This document shows positions 28,386-38,045 of a DNA stretch of 64,000 nt, piece after piece. A model generated the notes under the pieces. The model was not told the origin of the DNA. It saw only the letters and a list, made by a program, of their open reading frames with translations, and searched no databases. Each line of letters opens with the position of its first letter. Position 1 is the first letter of the stretch. The stretch is from Anaerorhabdus furcosa (GTDB lineage: Bacteria; Bacillota_I; Bacilli_A; Erysipelotrichales; Erysipelotrichaceae), in the NCBI RefSeq assembly GCF_900167375.1, contig NZ_FUWY01000002.1:372001-436000 (forward strand). The letters are read 5' to 3'. The position numbers were made by a program, and so were the translations under genes.

Positions 28386-29356
28386 CTAAAGTAAGTATTA
28401 TTGTACCTATTTATAATGTTGAAGAATACTTAGGAAAATGTATTGAGTCATGCCTTTGTCAAACATTTGTGGATTATGAACTAATTTTAGTTAATGATGG
28501 TAGTACAGATAACGGATTAAGTATTTGTCGTGAATACGAAATGAAAGACTCAAGAATTAAAGTGTTGGATAAACCTAATGGTGGGTTAAGTGATGCACGA
28601 AATGCTGGAATGAAGATTGCAACTTCACCTTATATTTATTTCCTAGATTCTGATGATTTTATTGAACCAACATTAATAGAAAAATGTGTAAATAAACTTG
28701 ATGAAACTAGTGCAGATATGATCATCTTTGATGTTTATCAATATTCTATGAAAACAAATACAAAAGAAATAATTAAAAATGGATATGGTGATTCTAGATG
28801 CGTAAGTGTAGCGAATAACCCTGAAGTATTAACAAAGGTATTGAATGCAGCATGGAATAAGATGTATAAATTATCTTTATTTAAAGATAATCACATTGAA
28901 TATCCACTGGGGTATTATTATGAAGATTTAGGTACTACTTATAAATTAATGCTTAAGGCGAATCAAATCTGTTTTATCAATGAACCATTATATGATTACC
29001 TTGTAGATAGAACAGGAAATATTACGCAGCAATTTAATAAGAAAATTTATGATGTTATCGATATGATAGATGAAATGTGTTCTTATTATAAAAAAGAAGG
29101 ACAGTTTGAAAAATATAAGCAGGAATTAATGTGTATTTCAGGAGTAAATTTATTAAATAGTTTAAAGAAAACTAGAGATATAGCGGATAAAGAAGAAGCA
29201 GATAAATTTATTGATACATGTTTTTCTTATATTTATAAACAATTTCCTAAATTTCCTTTTTGTAAATATTTTATAATTCATCATAAAGACGATTGGATTT
29301 ATGCAAATCCAAGGATTCTAAAGTTTTATTTAGCTATACGAAAATGTTGGCACTAG
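28382..29356 (+). CDS. GT2 glycosyltransferase
   Basis: A 324-residue family 2 enzyme with S-I-I-V-P-I-Y-N-V-E-E, N-D-G-S-T-D-N, G-G-L-S-D-A-R-N-A-G and D-S-D-D-F. It is close to the GT2 encoded at 10471 in the N-terminal half, which suggests duplication within the locus. It is coupled by a four-base overlap to the wzx gene. The sugar is unknown. Confidence 0.9.
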   Translation: MTKVSIIVPIYNVEEYLGKCIESCLCQTFVDYELILVNDGSTDNGLSICREYEMKDSRIKVLDKPNGGLSDARNAGMKIATSPYIYFLDSDDFIEPTLIEKCVNKLDETSADMIIFDVYQYSMKTNTKEIIKNGYGDSRCVSVANNPEVLTKVLNAAWNKMYKLSLFKDNHIEYPLGYYYEDLGTTYKLMLKANQICFINEPLYDYLVDRTGNITQQFNKKIYDVIDMIDEMCSYYKKEGQFEKYKQELMCISGVNLLNSLKKTRDIADKEEADKFIDTCFSYIYKQFPKFPFCKYFIIHHKDDWIYANPRILKFYLAIRKCWH

Positions 29357-29366
29357 GAGGATACTT

Positions 29367-30398
29367 ATGAATAAAGTTACAGTAATTGTACCAATATACA
29401 ATGTTGAGCAGTATGTTAGAACATGTTTTGATTCACTTTTGAAACAAACATTTGAAGATTTTGTTGTTTATGCTGTAAATGATGGTTCACCAGCAAATGA
29501 ACAAAGCATCATTGATGAATATGTAGCAAAATACCCTAATAAATTTGTAGGAATACAAAAAGAAAATGGGGGATATGGTTCAGTTCTTGAAATGGCTATT
29601 TCAAAATGTGAAACACCTTATTTCATTATTTGTGATCCAGATGATTATTTAGCGGATGACGCACTTGAACATTTAGTTGATCTTGCAGAGTTATCAGAAG
29701 CTGATATTACAATTGGGGCAAAATACTTTATCTATTCAGATGGAACTGATAAAGATTACGATGCAGCATACAATACTGCATTTACAAAATTAAAAGTAAA
29801 TACAGTTTATAATTCAGGTACAAATGAATATAACGATTTATTTTATATTGATCCATCACCACACAGTAAGCTATACAAAAAAGAAGTAGCTAAAAAGATT
29901 AAGTTCTTGCATAAAGTTGGCTATACAGATAATCTTCTTTTCTACATCAGTTTGCTAACGGCAAGCAAAGTAATTTATACAGATAAAGCATGTGCTTATT
30001 ATTTGGTTGATCGTGCTGGAAATACGATGACTGATATTCGTCCAAAAGCGTTGGATGCACACATTGAAGTATTTAAGACAATTGTTGATCAAGCACAGTC
30101 TCTTAATCCATGTGATATGTTCTATTATCGTATGTTTGAGAGTTATAAATTTATTCTTTATCAAACACCAAGAATGATGGGAACTAAAACAGAGTACAAA
30201 GAAAAGTTAGATCATTTGTATGAATTTGTAGAAAAACTAATTCCACATCGTAGTCAAATTCAGCCAATCTATAAGAAAAATGCTAAGGGCGGTTTCTTGG
30301 AAAAATATCGTGATATGCAATTATTAAAGTCTTCATCTAGTAAAAAAACATATGCGATAATAGAAGAAAAAATGATTCAAAATTTTAAGGAGAAATAA
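29367..30398 (+). CDS. GT2 glycosyltransferase
   Basis: A 343-residue family 2 enzyme with V-I-V-P-I-Y-N-V-E-Q, N-D-G-S-P-A-N-E, G-G-Y-G-S-V-L-E and C-D-P-D-D-Y where others have S-D-D. These variations mark a separate subgroup, often seen next to glf in Gram-positive glycan loci, so transfer of galactofuranose is possible but not shown. It is eleven bases after the previous GT2 and two bases before the next. Confidence 0.88.
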   Translation: MNKVTVIVPIYNVEQYVRTCFDSLLKQTFEDFVVYAVNDGSPANEQSIIDEYVAKYPNKFVGIQKENGGYGSVLEMAISKCETPYFIICDPDDYLADDALEHLVDLAELSEADITIGAKYFIYSDGTDKDYDAAYNTAFTKLKVNTVYNSGTNEYNDLFYIDPSPHSKLYKKEVAKKIKFLHKVGYTDNLLFYISLLTASKVIYTDKACAYYLVDRAGNTMTDIRPKALDAHIEVFKTIVDQAQSLNPCDMFYYRMFESYKFILYQTPRMMGTKTEYKEKLDHLYEFVEKLIPHRSQIQPIYKKNAKGGFLEKYRDMQLLKSSSSKKTYAIIEEKMIQNFKEK

Positions 30399-30400
30399 CT

Positions 30401-31354
30401 ATGAAACTATCCATCATTGTTCCAATGTACAATGTAGAGAATTATATCCAACAATGTTTGGATAGTTTAGTCAACCAAACATGTAGTGACTATGAGATTA
30501 TTGTAGTTGATGACGGATCTTCTGATAAGGGGCCTGCCATTGTTGATGAAATGATTAAAAAATATCCAAATCTTATTAAACAAGTTCATAAAAAGAATGG
30601 CGGATTGAGTGATGCTAGAAACTATGGATTATCTTTTGCCCAAGGGAAATATATTTGTTTTTTAGATAGCGACGATTATGTAGATTCAACTTTGTATGAA
30701 AAGTTAGTTGTAAAAATGGAGGAAGGTTTTGATGTTGTTGTTACAAACATCGAGTATTTTTATGAAAATGGAAATCCTTCTTGGATCATGAAAGGGTTAA
30801 CTTCATGGCAAGCACCTTCTGTATCAAAAAGAGCTATACTTTCACCAATGTTTGCATGGAATAAAATATATGATGCTCGCTACTTTAAAGAAGATGGATA
30901 TCGCTATCCTTTGAATACATGGTATGAAGATATACCAGTCACAACACCGATATTTGCTTTAACATCTAAAATTGGGTATTTGGATGAAACATTAATTCAT
31001 TATCGCCAACGTGAAGGATCAATTATGTCGGTTACAAAGAGTGAGAGACTTAAAGAAATATTTGGAGTCATGGAAAGTGTACGAAATACAATGAAGGATT
31101 TAAATTTATTTGATGAATATCATAATGAAATAGAATACCTTCATATTGAACATCTACGACTTTATGGTATGTTCAGATTTCTACGCTCACCAATCTTTGA
31201 TGAACTATATGATTTATCAGAAGAATGTATGAGTACAAATTTTCCAAACTGGAAGAAAAATAAATATATTAAAAATTTAAGTATCAAAAACCGTGGGTTT
31301 CTACAATATTTTAGTAAGAAAACAAAAGCAGTCTTTACAATATTTATCAAGTAG
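30401..31354 (+). CDS. GT2 glycosyltransferase
   Basis: A 317-residue family 2 enzyme: S-I-I-V-P-M-Y-N-V-E, D-D-G-S-S-D-K, G-G-L-S-D-A-R-N-Y-G and D-S-D-D-Y near residue 92. It resembles the GT2 at 15738 also in its C-terminal half. It is the third GT2 in a row in this operon and has an AAGGAG ribosome site. Confidence 0.9.
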   Translation: MKLSIIVPMYNVENYIQQCLDSLVNQTCSDYEIIVVDDGSSDKGPAIVDEMIKKYPNLIKQVHKKNGGLSDARNYGLSFAQGKYICFLDSDDYVDSTLYEKLVVKMEEGFDVVVTNIEYFYENGNPSWIMKGLTSWQAPSVSKRAILSPMFAWNKIYDARYFKEDGYRYPLNTWYEDIPVTTPIFALTSKIGYLDETLIHYRQREGSIMSVTKSERLKEIFGVMESVRNTMKDLNLFDEYHNEIEYLHIEHLRLYGMFRFLRSPIFDELYDLSEECMSTNFPNWKKNKYIKNLSIKNRGFLQYFSKKTKAVFTIFIK

Positions 31355-31365
31355 GAGGAACAACT

Positions 31366-32895
31366 ATGCGTACTAAGCATTCATTTTACAATTTCATTGT
31401 AAGCTTAATTACAAGCGTTATTTTACCTTTGGTAGGGTTTGTAAAGATAAGTCTTTTTATAGGCTTATATGGTCGAGATATCAATGGATTACAATTAACA
31501 ATTGCACAAATCATTATGTTTTTAAATATTTGTGAGCTAGCATTTTCATTAGCATTTAGACAATTATTATTTAAGCCACTTGCAAATGATGATAAGGAAG
31601 CTGTTTTAAGAATTTATCATGGTGCAAAAAAAGTATTTAATGCAACAGGAACAATTGTTCTAATACTAGGTATTGCCCTTGCTTTCTTATTCCCATTCTT
31701 TGCCCATTCACCTTTAGATTATTTCAATACAGTATTAACATTTATTATTCTTTGTGTGCCATATGGTATTTCATATTTCTTAATGGGTCCTAACTTTGTA
31801 ATTATTGCTGATCAACAAGAGTATAAAATTAATATATGGATTCAAACTTTTGCGATTTTACGTATGGGACTCATGATATTTGTTATTCTAATGAAATTAA
31901 ATTTCTATTATATTATTCTAATTGAAGGTGCAAATATTTTATTATCAAATTTTGTTGCTCGTCGCATTGCACTTAAAGCCTATCCATGGTTGAAGGATAA
32001 ACCTAAAGATACGAGTGATAAATCATTTCAACATAGCGCAAAATACACAATTATACAACGATTGTCAGTATTAGCAACTTCCAATACCGATAACATTGTT
32101 ATCTCCATGTTTATGGGGTATGACATGACAAGTGTTTTCGGAAACTATAGTTATCTAACGGATTCTGTTTCTAAAATTATTAATAGTGCGATAACTTCTC
32201 CGATTAATAGTTTTGGAAATTTATTCAATGACTATAGAGCAGATGCATATAATGTATTTACGGAATTCTTTAATTTTGCAACCTATATAGCAAGTGTTAT
32301 TTCAATTTGTATCTTTGTTGTAATGCAAGAATTCTTAACCTATTGGATGAAAGATCCTGCAGTATATCGTGTAACTGTAATCATGGCTTTCTTGTTTGCT
32401 ATGAATATCTTCTATTTAACGATGAGAGAACCAATTATTATTTCAAGAGATGCGAATGGCTTATTTAAAAATGCCAAGAATAATGCATACTTAATGGCAA
32501 TTTCAAAAGTGTTATTATCAATAATACTTATTCGATATTGGGGATTTGCAGGGGTGCTTATGGCGACATTTGTAACAAACTGGATTATTGATTTCTTTTA
32601 TAATCCAATACTAGTTTATAAAAATGTGTTTAGTTTAAATCCATTGCGCTATTATAAAATGGTTGTTTCTAGACTTCTTTTGGCTTTAGGTATTGGAACA
32701 ATAGCTTATATTATTTGGAATAATAACCTTGCCTATATTAGTGGAGGTATGATTCACTTTGTGATTGCTTGTTTGATTTTGGGTATATCAGTAGGTGGCG
32801 TAATGACTTTAATTTATGCAGTATCATACAAATCATTTAGAAATTTATTTGTTCGTTTATTAAGCATTTTCAGAAGAAGTAGAACTGCTGATTAG
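31366..32895 (+). CDS. Second Wzx-like/MATE-type polysaccharide transport membrane protein
   Basis: A 509-residue protein with 12-14 membrane helices. The N-terminus (N-F-I-V-S-L-I-T-S-V-I-L-P-L-V-G-F) and the mid-segment Y-T-I-I-Q-R-L-S with S-N-T-D-N-I-V-I-S belong to the polysaccharide-exporter part of the MOP superfamily. It differs clearly from the Wzx at 26937. The GGAGG ribosome site lies eight bases upstream. It may export a second glycan or a different repeat unit. Confidence 0.85.
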   Translation: MRTKHSFYNFIVSLITSVILPLVGFVKISLFIGLYGRDINGLQLTIAQIIMFLNICELAFSLAFRQLLFKPLANDDKEAVLRIYHGAKKVFNATGTIVLILGIALAFLFPFFAHSPLDYFNTVLTFIILCVPYGISYFLMGPNFVIIADQQEYKINIWIQTFAILRMGLMIFVILMKLNFYYIILIEGANILLSNFVARRIALKAYPWLKDKPKDTSDKSFQHSAKYTIIQRLSVLATSNTDNIVISMFMGYDMTSVFGNYSYLTDSVSKIINSAITSPINSFGNLFNDYRADAYNVFTEFFNFATYIASVISICIFVVMQEFLTYWMKDPAVYRVTVIMAFLFAMNIFYLTMREPIIISRDANGLFKNAKNNAYLMAISKVLLSIILIRYWGFAGVLMATFVTNWIIDFFYNPILVYKNVFSLNPLRYYKMVVSRLLLALGIGTIAYIIWNNNLAYISGGMIHFVIACLILGISVGGVMTLIYAVSYKSFRNLFVRLLSIFRRSRTAD

Positions 32896-32905
32896 GAGAA
32901 ATTAT

Positions 32906-34900
32906 ATGAAAAAAATTCTTGTTGGATTACTTACAGTCTTATTGTTAACAAGCTGTTCAGTTAGCAGTAATTTTAATGGTGAAGTTAAGTTATCGAAAGA
33001 CAATGAGAATTTGGATTTATGGAATGCACAACGAATTGATGATTCAATCACGGGTAATATCGATTTGCTCAAAAATAAGACATTCAGTATTCGTTTTTGG
33101 ATTAAACCAACAACAAATAAAGCTGGAACAGTTCTATACACAATAGGTGATCAAAACAACTATGTTCAATTAATTACATCAGGTTCAAATGATACACCTG
33201 ATGGGACTACCTACAGTGGCATTTCACTTAACGCTAAGGTAAATGGTAGGGAAAGTTGGGTTGTTGCAGAGGGAAATAAAACTTTGCAAACTGGAAGATT
33301 CAATTATGTAGTTACACAGTTTCAAGATGGCAAAGCAAGTATTTATTTAAATGGTGAGAAAGTTGCGGAAGGAATTCTTCCTATCGGTTATACGGACAAT
33401 ACACTAACTTTTGGTAGAGATATGCTTTATAATACAAATCATGAAGAAGGATATGTTTCAGAATTGGTTGTGAGTAGTGATTTGTTGGATGAATCAAAAA
33501 TAAAAGAAATATATGATAATAATTATGGGAATGTTTTACTAGATAGTATTACATTCTCAAATATGGATGATGTGATTAATGCACCGTGGCTTGTAGATAC
33601 AACAATTGATGAAATACCTGTAACTTGGGTAAGTGATATGCCTGATGTGATGAGTGTTTATGCAAAATTAAATCCAGTCAAAGAAGATACAATTGTTACA
33701 ATGACTGCAACAATTGACTACAACAATATTAAAACATCAAAGAGTTTTGAGTTTACTGTTAAAGCCTTAACTGATTTAACAAAATTAAATCGTGATGTTG
33801 AAGAATGTAACTCTTATATTCAAAAGGTGATTCATGATGGTTTTGAATTACCAACTACATTTACAAATGATTCAAATGTTGAATGGAAAATTACTTCTGG
33901 TAATGCAACAATAGAAAATAATAAAATAATCAAACATTCAGAAAAAGAAAAAGAAAATATTATTTTAGAAGCTACAATCACAAATAAAAATGAATCAATC
34001 ACAAAAACATATGATTTAGTTTTATTAGATCAAGTAGCTGGTTATATACTATCTTACTTCAATGGTAAATTAGGAGAAGAAACTGGGAAACTTGCATACA
34101 GTACAGATGCTTTAAATTGGACAGATTTAAAAGGTGGATCAAGCATCATTACAAGTTCTTTAGGTAATGGAAGAGTACGTGATCCATTCATCACTCGCGA
34201 TAAAGAGGGAAACTTTGTAATACTTGCAACCGAAGGTTTTGATAATCCTTATATCTATATTATGAATAGTCCAGATTTAGTTAACATTACAAGTGAAGAA
34301 CTAGTGAGGGTAGCATATTTTGATGAAGCACTACAAATGACGGGTAAGCGTGCTTGGGCTCCTGAAATGATGTATGACATGGAAAGTGATCAATACTATA
34401 TTTATTTTAGTGACCCTGGAGAAAAAGATTTAGTTGGTCATATCTACGCTGTAAATACGAAAGATTTCAAAGAGTTTAGCTATCCGTATTCATATTATAA
34501 CCCTGGATACAATGTGATTGATGGAACTATATTACCGCTAGATGGTAAGTATTGGATGTTCTATAAGGATGAAAGAAAAGCAGCTCAAACAATTTTCTTT
34601 GCATCAACAAATAAATTATCAAATGGCTTTGGATTAGCATATGATAGTAAATTTATTTTTGATCAAAAATATATTGAAGGACCATTTGTTGCACGTGTTG
34701 AGGATGGTTATGTATTGTATGTTGATTACTATCCTAAAGGAACTTTCCACGTAGCTAAATTTACAAAATTAGGTGATAAGACAGATTTTGTATGGTTAGA
34801 TGAATCCAATTATGAATTACCAAATGATGATGTTAGACATGGTTCGATCATACCTGTAACACAAAAAGAATTAGATCGAATTTTATCAAATTATAATTAA
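32906..34900 (+). CDS. Lipoprotein with LamG-like, Ig-like and GH43-like domains
   Basis: A 664-residue protein with a lipoprotein signal (L-L-L-T-S-C, Cys17). A LamG/concanavalin-like sandwich covers about 40-210, with F-S-I-R-F-W-I-K and the terminal G-Y-V-S-E-L-V-V-S-S. Two short bacterial Ig-like repeats follow (about 210-370). The C-terminal five-bladed beta-propeller resembles GH43: R-D-P-F-I-T-R-D (Asp near 425), A-W-A-P-E-M, I-D-G-T (near 539) and Y-I-E-G-P-F (Glu near 591). Family knowledge: GH43 enzymes mostly cleave furanosides or xylosides. At the end of a glf-containing operon, a role in trimming galactofuranose or in remodelling the wall glycan is an attractive inference. Confidence 0.82.
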   Translation: MKKILVGLLTVLLLTSCSVSSNFNGEVKLSKDNENLDLWNAQRIDDSITGNIDLLKNKTFSIRFWIKPTTNKAGTVLYTIGDQNNYVQLITSGSNDTPDGTTYSGISLNAKVNGRESWVVAEGNKTLQTGRFNYVVTQFQDGKASIYLNGEKVAEGILPIGYTDNTLTFGRDMLYNTNHEEGYVSELVVSSDLLDESKIKEIYDNNYGNVLLDSITFSNMDDVINAPWLVDTTIDEIPVTWVSDMPDVMSVYAKLNPVKEDTIVTMTATIDYNNIKTSKSFEFTVKALTDLTKLNRDVEECNSYIQKVIHDGFELPTTFTNDSNVEWKITSGNATIENNKIIKHSEKEKENIILEATITNKNESITKTYDLVLLDQVAGYILSYFNGKLGEETGKLAYSTDALNWTDLKGGSSIITSSLGNGRVRDPFITRDKEGNFVILATEGFDNPYIYIMNSPDLVNITSEELVRVAYFDEALQMTGKRAWAPEMMYDMESDQYYIYFSDPGEKDLVGHIYAVNTKDFKEFSYPYSYYNPGYNVIDGTILPLDGKYWMFYKDERKAAQTIFFASTNKLSNGFGLAYDSKFIFDQKYIEGPFVARVEDGYVLYVDYYPKGTFHVAKFTKLGDKTDFVWLDESNYELPNDDVRHGSIIPVTQKELDRILSNYN

Positions 34901-34941
34901 ATATCTATTGTATTGCGAATGATAAATATTGATTAAAAATA

Positions 34942-35010
34942 TAGCTCAATCCTAGAATACCACTACCTACATTGAAAAAGAAATAGGATGGGTTTTAAAG
35001 AATTGAGCTA
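34942..35010. repeat. Nested inverted repeats between convergent genes
   Basis: The arms TAGCTCAAT (34942-34950) and ATTGAGCTA (35002-35010) are a perfect 9-base pair of inverted repeats. Inside them ATCCTA (34949-34954) pairs with TAGGAT (34984-34989). There is no strong T-run, so this is not a standard terminator. It may be a structured RNA or a weak bidirectional terminator. Confidence 0.5.
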
Positions 35011-35038
35011 AAATAATAAGTTAGAATTTAATGAAAAA

Positions 35039-35569
35039 CTAGTTTTCATTATTAATTTCGTTTTCAGTAATTGAATCTAAGTAATTTTCAACCATGTATT
35101 TTAATGCAAATGCATAAATGGATGCACGGACAAATAAACGCTCTTCCTTGCCTGTTTGTGAGGTGTCTTTGGACATTTTCATCGAACTAATATCAACGGT
35201 GCGAAGAGCGTTTTCTAGTTCTGTACAAAAGTAATCATAAGCAGTCTCAGTTTCAAAATGTTGTTTTTGAACACGAATCATTTTAATGATCTTAGGAATT
35301 GGATAGATTTGCTTAAATACACAAATAACCATCAAATAAGCGATATGTTTGCGATTGTAACGTTTCTTTACTGTAGGGGGAATTAAACCACACTTAACAT
35401 AGTTATTAATCATGGCAGTAGTGATAAGGGAATCTCTTTTATCAATTTGAATGGGTTCAAGAGTATCTTTGAGGTAATTGATTAATTGATCACTATAGAT
35501 ATCAATACTTGGTAATTCATTGTATCTAGGGATATGGAAATGTTTGAACTGCTGATTAAACTTATTCAT
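35039..35569 (-). CDS. DUF1836 protein (MerR-like HTH regulator)
   Basis: A 176-residue protein with the DUF1836 pattern H-I-P-R-Y-N-E-L-P-S-I-D-I-Y near the N-terminus and T-A-M-I-N-N-Y-V-K-C-G-L-I-P followed by K-K-R-Y-N-R-K-H-I, which is a winged-helix MerR-like DNA-binding segment. The ATG at 35569 has GAGG six bases upstream; the GTG at 35581 would leave no room for it. Target genes are unknown. Confidence 0.85.
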   Translation of the reverse strand: MNKFNQQFKHFHIPRYNELPSIDIYSDQLINYLKDTLEPIQIDKRDSLITTAMINNYVKCGLIPPTVKKRYNRKHIAYLMVICVFKQIYPIPKIIKMIRVQKQHFETETAYDYFCTELENALRTVDISSMKMSKDTSQTGKEERLFVRASIYAFALKYMVENYLDSITENEINNEN

Positions 35570-35686
35570 AAATGACCTCACTTTGAAACAATTCTAACAT
35601 AAAACAAAAAGGAATTGAATATGCCTTGACATAATAAGTATAATTTCATAACATAATATTGTAAATTAGATGTAAGGAGGAAATTT

Positions 35687-36529
35687 ATGTCTAAATTTGG
35701 AATAGTAGTTGATAGTAGTTGTGATTTAAAATCAAATGACATCAATGTTGAAGGAATTGATTTTACGGTAGTTCCTTTAAAAATCATTGTGGGAAGTAAT
35801 GAATATGTGGATGATGATCAGATTGATGTCAAACAAATGCTTAAAGATATGAATGAGTACAGTGATGCAGCTAAAACCGCGTGTCCATCACCAGGTGATT
35901 TTTTAGAAGGGTTTAAGAAATCAGAGAACGTTTTCTGTTTTACCTTAACAAGTGCACTCTCAGGTACTAATAACAGTGCAAATATTGCCAAAACAACCTT
36001 AGATGAGGAAGATAAGTCAATTAAGGTTCATGTGTGTGATTCTAAGTCGACTGCAGGACATTTAATCGTATTAATAAAGAAAACAATTGAATTAATACAA
36101 GAAGGAAAAACATTTGAAGCAATAAGTGAAGAAATAGAAGAATTTAATAAATCACTGCATCTTGTTTTTACATTAGGTAGCTATTCTAACTTGATTAAAA
36201 CAGGAAGAATGAGTAACTTTGTTGGTGCAATTGCTTCAACATTAAATATTCGTGCTGTATGTGAGAATACACCAGAGGGTGAAATTCAAATTACAAAGAA
36301 AACAAGAGGTCAAAAAGCCGCGTACAATGCTTTAGTAGATCTTATGATGAAAAAGAAATCATTAGATAACTTATCTATCTATATTAGTCATTGTGATAAT
36401 TTAGAAGCTGCAGAATATATCAAAAATAAAATTCTAGAAACTGCTGGTACAGCAAAAATTGAAATTAGAGATTGTAAAGGCTTAACATCATTTTATGCAA
36501 TGGCTGGAGGCGTATTAATTGGATTTTAG
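35687..36529 (+). CDS. DegV family fatty-acid-binding protein
   Basis: A 280-residue protein with the DegV start V-D-S-S-C-D-L, an S-P-G-D-F segment, the S-A-L-S-G-T-N-N-S-A motif near residue 88 and T-G-R-M near 167. Family knowledge: DegV/FakB proteins bind fatty acids for the FakA kinase. No fakA lies nearby. It has an AAGGAGG ribosome site and is transcribed on its own. Confidence 0.93.
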   Translation: MSKFGIVVDSSCDLKSNDINVEGIDFTVVPLKIIVGSNEYVDDDQIDVKQMLKDMNEYSDAAKTACPSPGDFLEGFKKSENVFCFTLTSALSGTNNSANIAKTTLDEEDKSIKVHVCDSKSTAGHLIVLIKKTIELIQEGKTFEAISEEIEEFNKSLHLVFTLGSYSNLIKTGRMSNFVGAIASTLNIRAVCENTPEGEIQITKKTRGQKAAYNALVDLMMKKKSLDNLSIYISHCDNLEAAEYIKNKILETAGTAKIEIRDCKGLTSFYAMAGGVLIGF

Positions 36530-36553
36530 ATATCACTTTCGTGGTATCTTTTT
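36527..36553 (+). terminator. Terminator after degV
   Basis: Hairpin AGATATCAC / GTGGTATCT followed by T residues. Confidence 0.75.
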
Positions 36554-36594
36554 ATATGTTAAAATGAACTGGGAAAAGGTAAAAGGAGGAGAAA

Positions 36595-37974
36595 ATGGAG
36601 CTAAAACAAAAGTATGATATCGTAATTATCGGAGGCGGTATTGGGGGATTAATGTGTGGATATCGCTTAATCGAGAAAGATCCTAATTTATCAGTATTAC
36701 TTCTTGAAAGAGGAAATGCTTTAGAATCAAGACAATGTCCAATTATTGCAAAGAAAGTGAATCATTGTATTAAATGTGATCCATGTGCCATTATGGAAGG
36801 AATCGGTGGAGCTGGTGCTTTTTCTGATGGAAAATATATTATTTCTACTGAATACGGAGGGTGGCTTCCAGACTTTTTACCAAAAGATGTTGTCATGAAT
36901 TATATTGAACAAGCTGATTCTGTGCTTGTAAAATATGGTGCGCAAAAAGAAAGATATACACCTGATGATGAACTTAAAAAACTATGTATACAATATGATT
37001 TGCATATGCAACAAGCTGAACTAAAACATCTAGGTACTGATGCAAACTATAAAACCATGATGAATATGGTTGAAGAATTAAGAACCAAAATTCAAATAGA
37101 AACACGTTGTACAGTAACAGATGTAAATAAAAGTAATAAAGAAGTTACTTTTACTAATGGCAAGGAAGATTTTGTCGTTACAGGTGAAAAAATTGTATTT
37201 GCAGTAGGTAGAGCAGGCAGTAGAATGTTTACAAATTGGTGTAAAAACAATGAGGTATCTTTAGAAAACAGCCAGGTCGATATTGGTGTTCGTGTTGAGT
37301 GCCCGGCAATTGTTTGGGAACACTTCTCAAAGAAAATTTATGAACCTAAAATTTTATATCGTTCTAAAGCTTATGGCGATGTAACACGTATGTTTTGTTT
37401 TAACGAAAGAGGGCATGTAGTGACTGAAAATACAGATGGTGTCTTAACTGTCAATGGACACTCATTTAAAGAATTGGATCGAAAGACAAACAATTCTAAC
37501 TTTGCGCTCTTGTGCACAATTCGTTTTACCGAACCATTTAATGAACCAATTGAATATGCACGATATGTTGCATCACTTGCAAATAAAATTAGTGGAGGCA
37601 GTGTGTTAGTGCAACGTTTAGGTGATTTAGAATCAGGTAAAAGAACAGATGATAAACGTCTTAAACAATCAACTGTACAACCAACGCTTAATGCAGTGCC
37701 AGGTGATTTGAGCCTATGTATGCCTAAGCGTCATTTAGATAACATTATTGAAACACTACATGCATTGGATAAAGTAGCACCAGGAATTGCTAATTACGAT
37801 ACATTATTGTATGGAGTTGAATGCAAGTACTATTCTGCTAGACCAAAATGCGAAAACTTTGAAATCGTAGGATTACCTGGATTTTATGCGCTAGGAGATG
37901 GAGCAGGATTTACACGTTCTTTATCGCAAGCTGCAGCAAATGGTTTGATTGTAGCGGATTTACTTGTGAAATAA
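36595..37974 (+). CDS. FAD-dependent dehydrogenase (COG2509-like)
   Basis: A 459-residue flavoprotein with an N-terminal FAD loop (I-I-G-G-G-I-G-G-L), a C-I-K-C-D-P-C cysteine cluster near residue 60, and a C-terminal G-D-G-A-G-F-T-R-S-L-S-Q-A-A motif. This pattern fits the uncharacterised FAD-dependent dehydrogenases related to BFD/ThiO-like proteins. The cysteine cluster could bind metal or take part in redox. The substrate is not known. Confidence 0.85.
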   Translation: MELKQKYDIVIIGGGIGGLMCGYRLIEKDPNLSVLLLERGNALESRQCPIIAKKVNHCIKCDPCAIMEGIGGAGAFSDGKYIISTEYGGWLPDFLPKDVVMNYIEQADSVLVKYGAQKERYTPDDELKKLCIQYDLHMQQAELKHLGTDANYKTMMNMVEELRTKIQIETRCTVTDVNKSNKEVTFTNGKEDFVVTGEKIVFAVGRAGSRMFTNWCKNNEVSLENSQVDIGVRVECPAIVWEHFSKKIYEPKILYRSKAYGDVTRMFCFNERGHVVTENTDGVLTVNGHSFKELDRKTNNSNFALLCTIRFTEPFNEPIEYARYVASLANKISGGSVLVQRLGDLESGKRTDDKRLKQSTVQPTLNAVPGDLSLCMPKRHLDNIIETLHALDKVAPGIANYDTLLYGVECKYYSARPKCENFEIVGLPGFYALGDGAGFTRSLSQAAANGLIVADLLVK

Positions 37975-38045
37975 TTATACTTATTTGAAGTTTAAGAGAA
38001 ATAATTCTATAATAGATAAGAAGTTAATGAGAGAGGGATAAAAAA

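Noticed and set aside
10471-31354. Naming individual GT2 enzymes after eps or cps genes
   Set aside because: GT2 donor and acceptor specificity cannot be read from these motifs, so gene symbols were left empty.
34901-35038. Standard rho-independent terminator at 34942-35010
   Set aside because: The stems lack a following T-run and the loop is long, so it is listed as an inverted repeat only.
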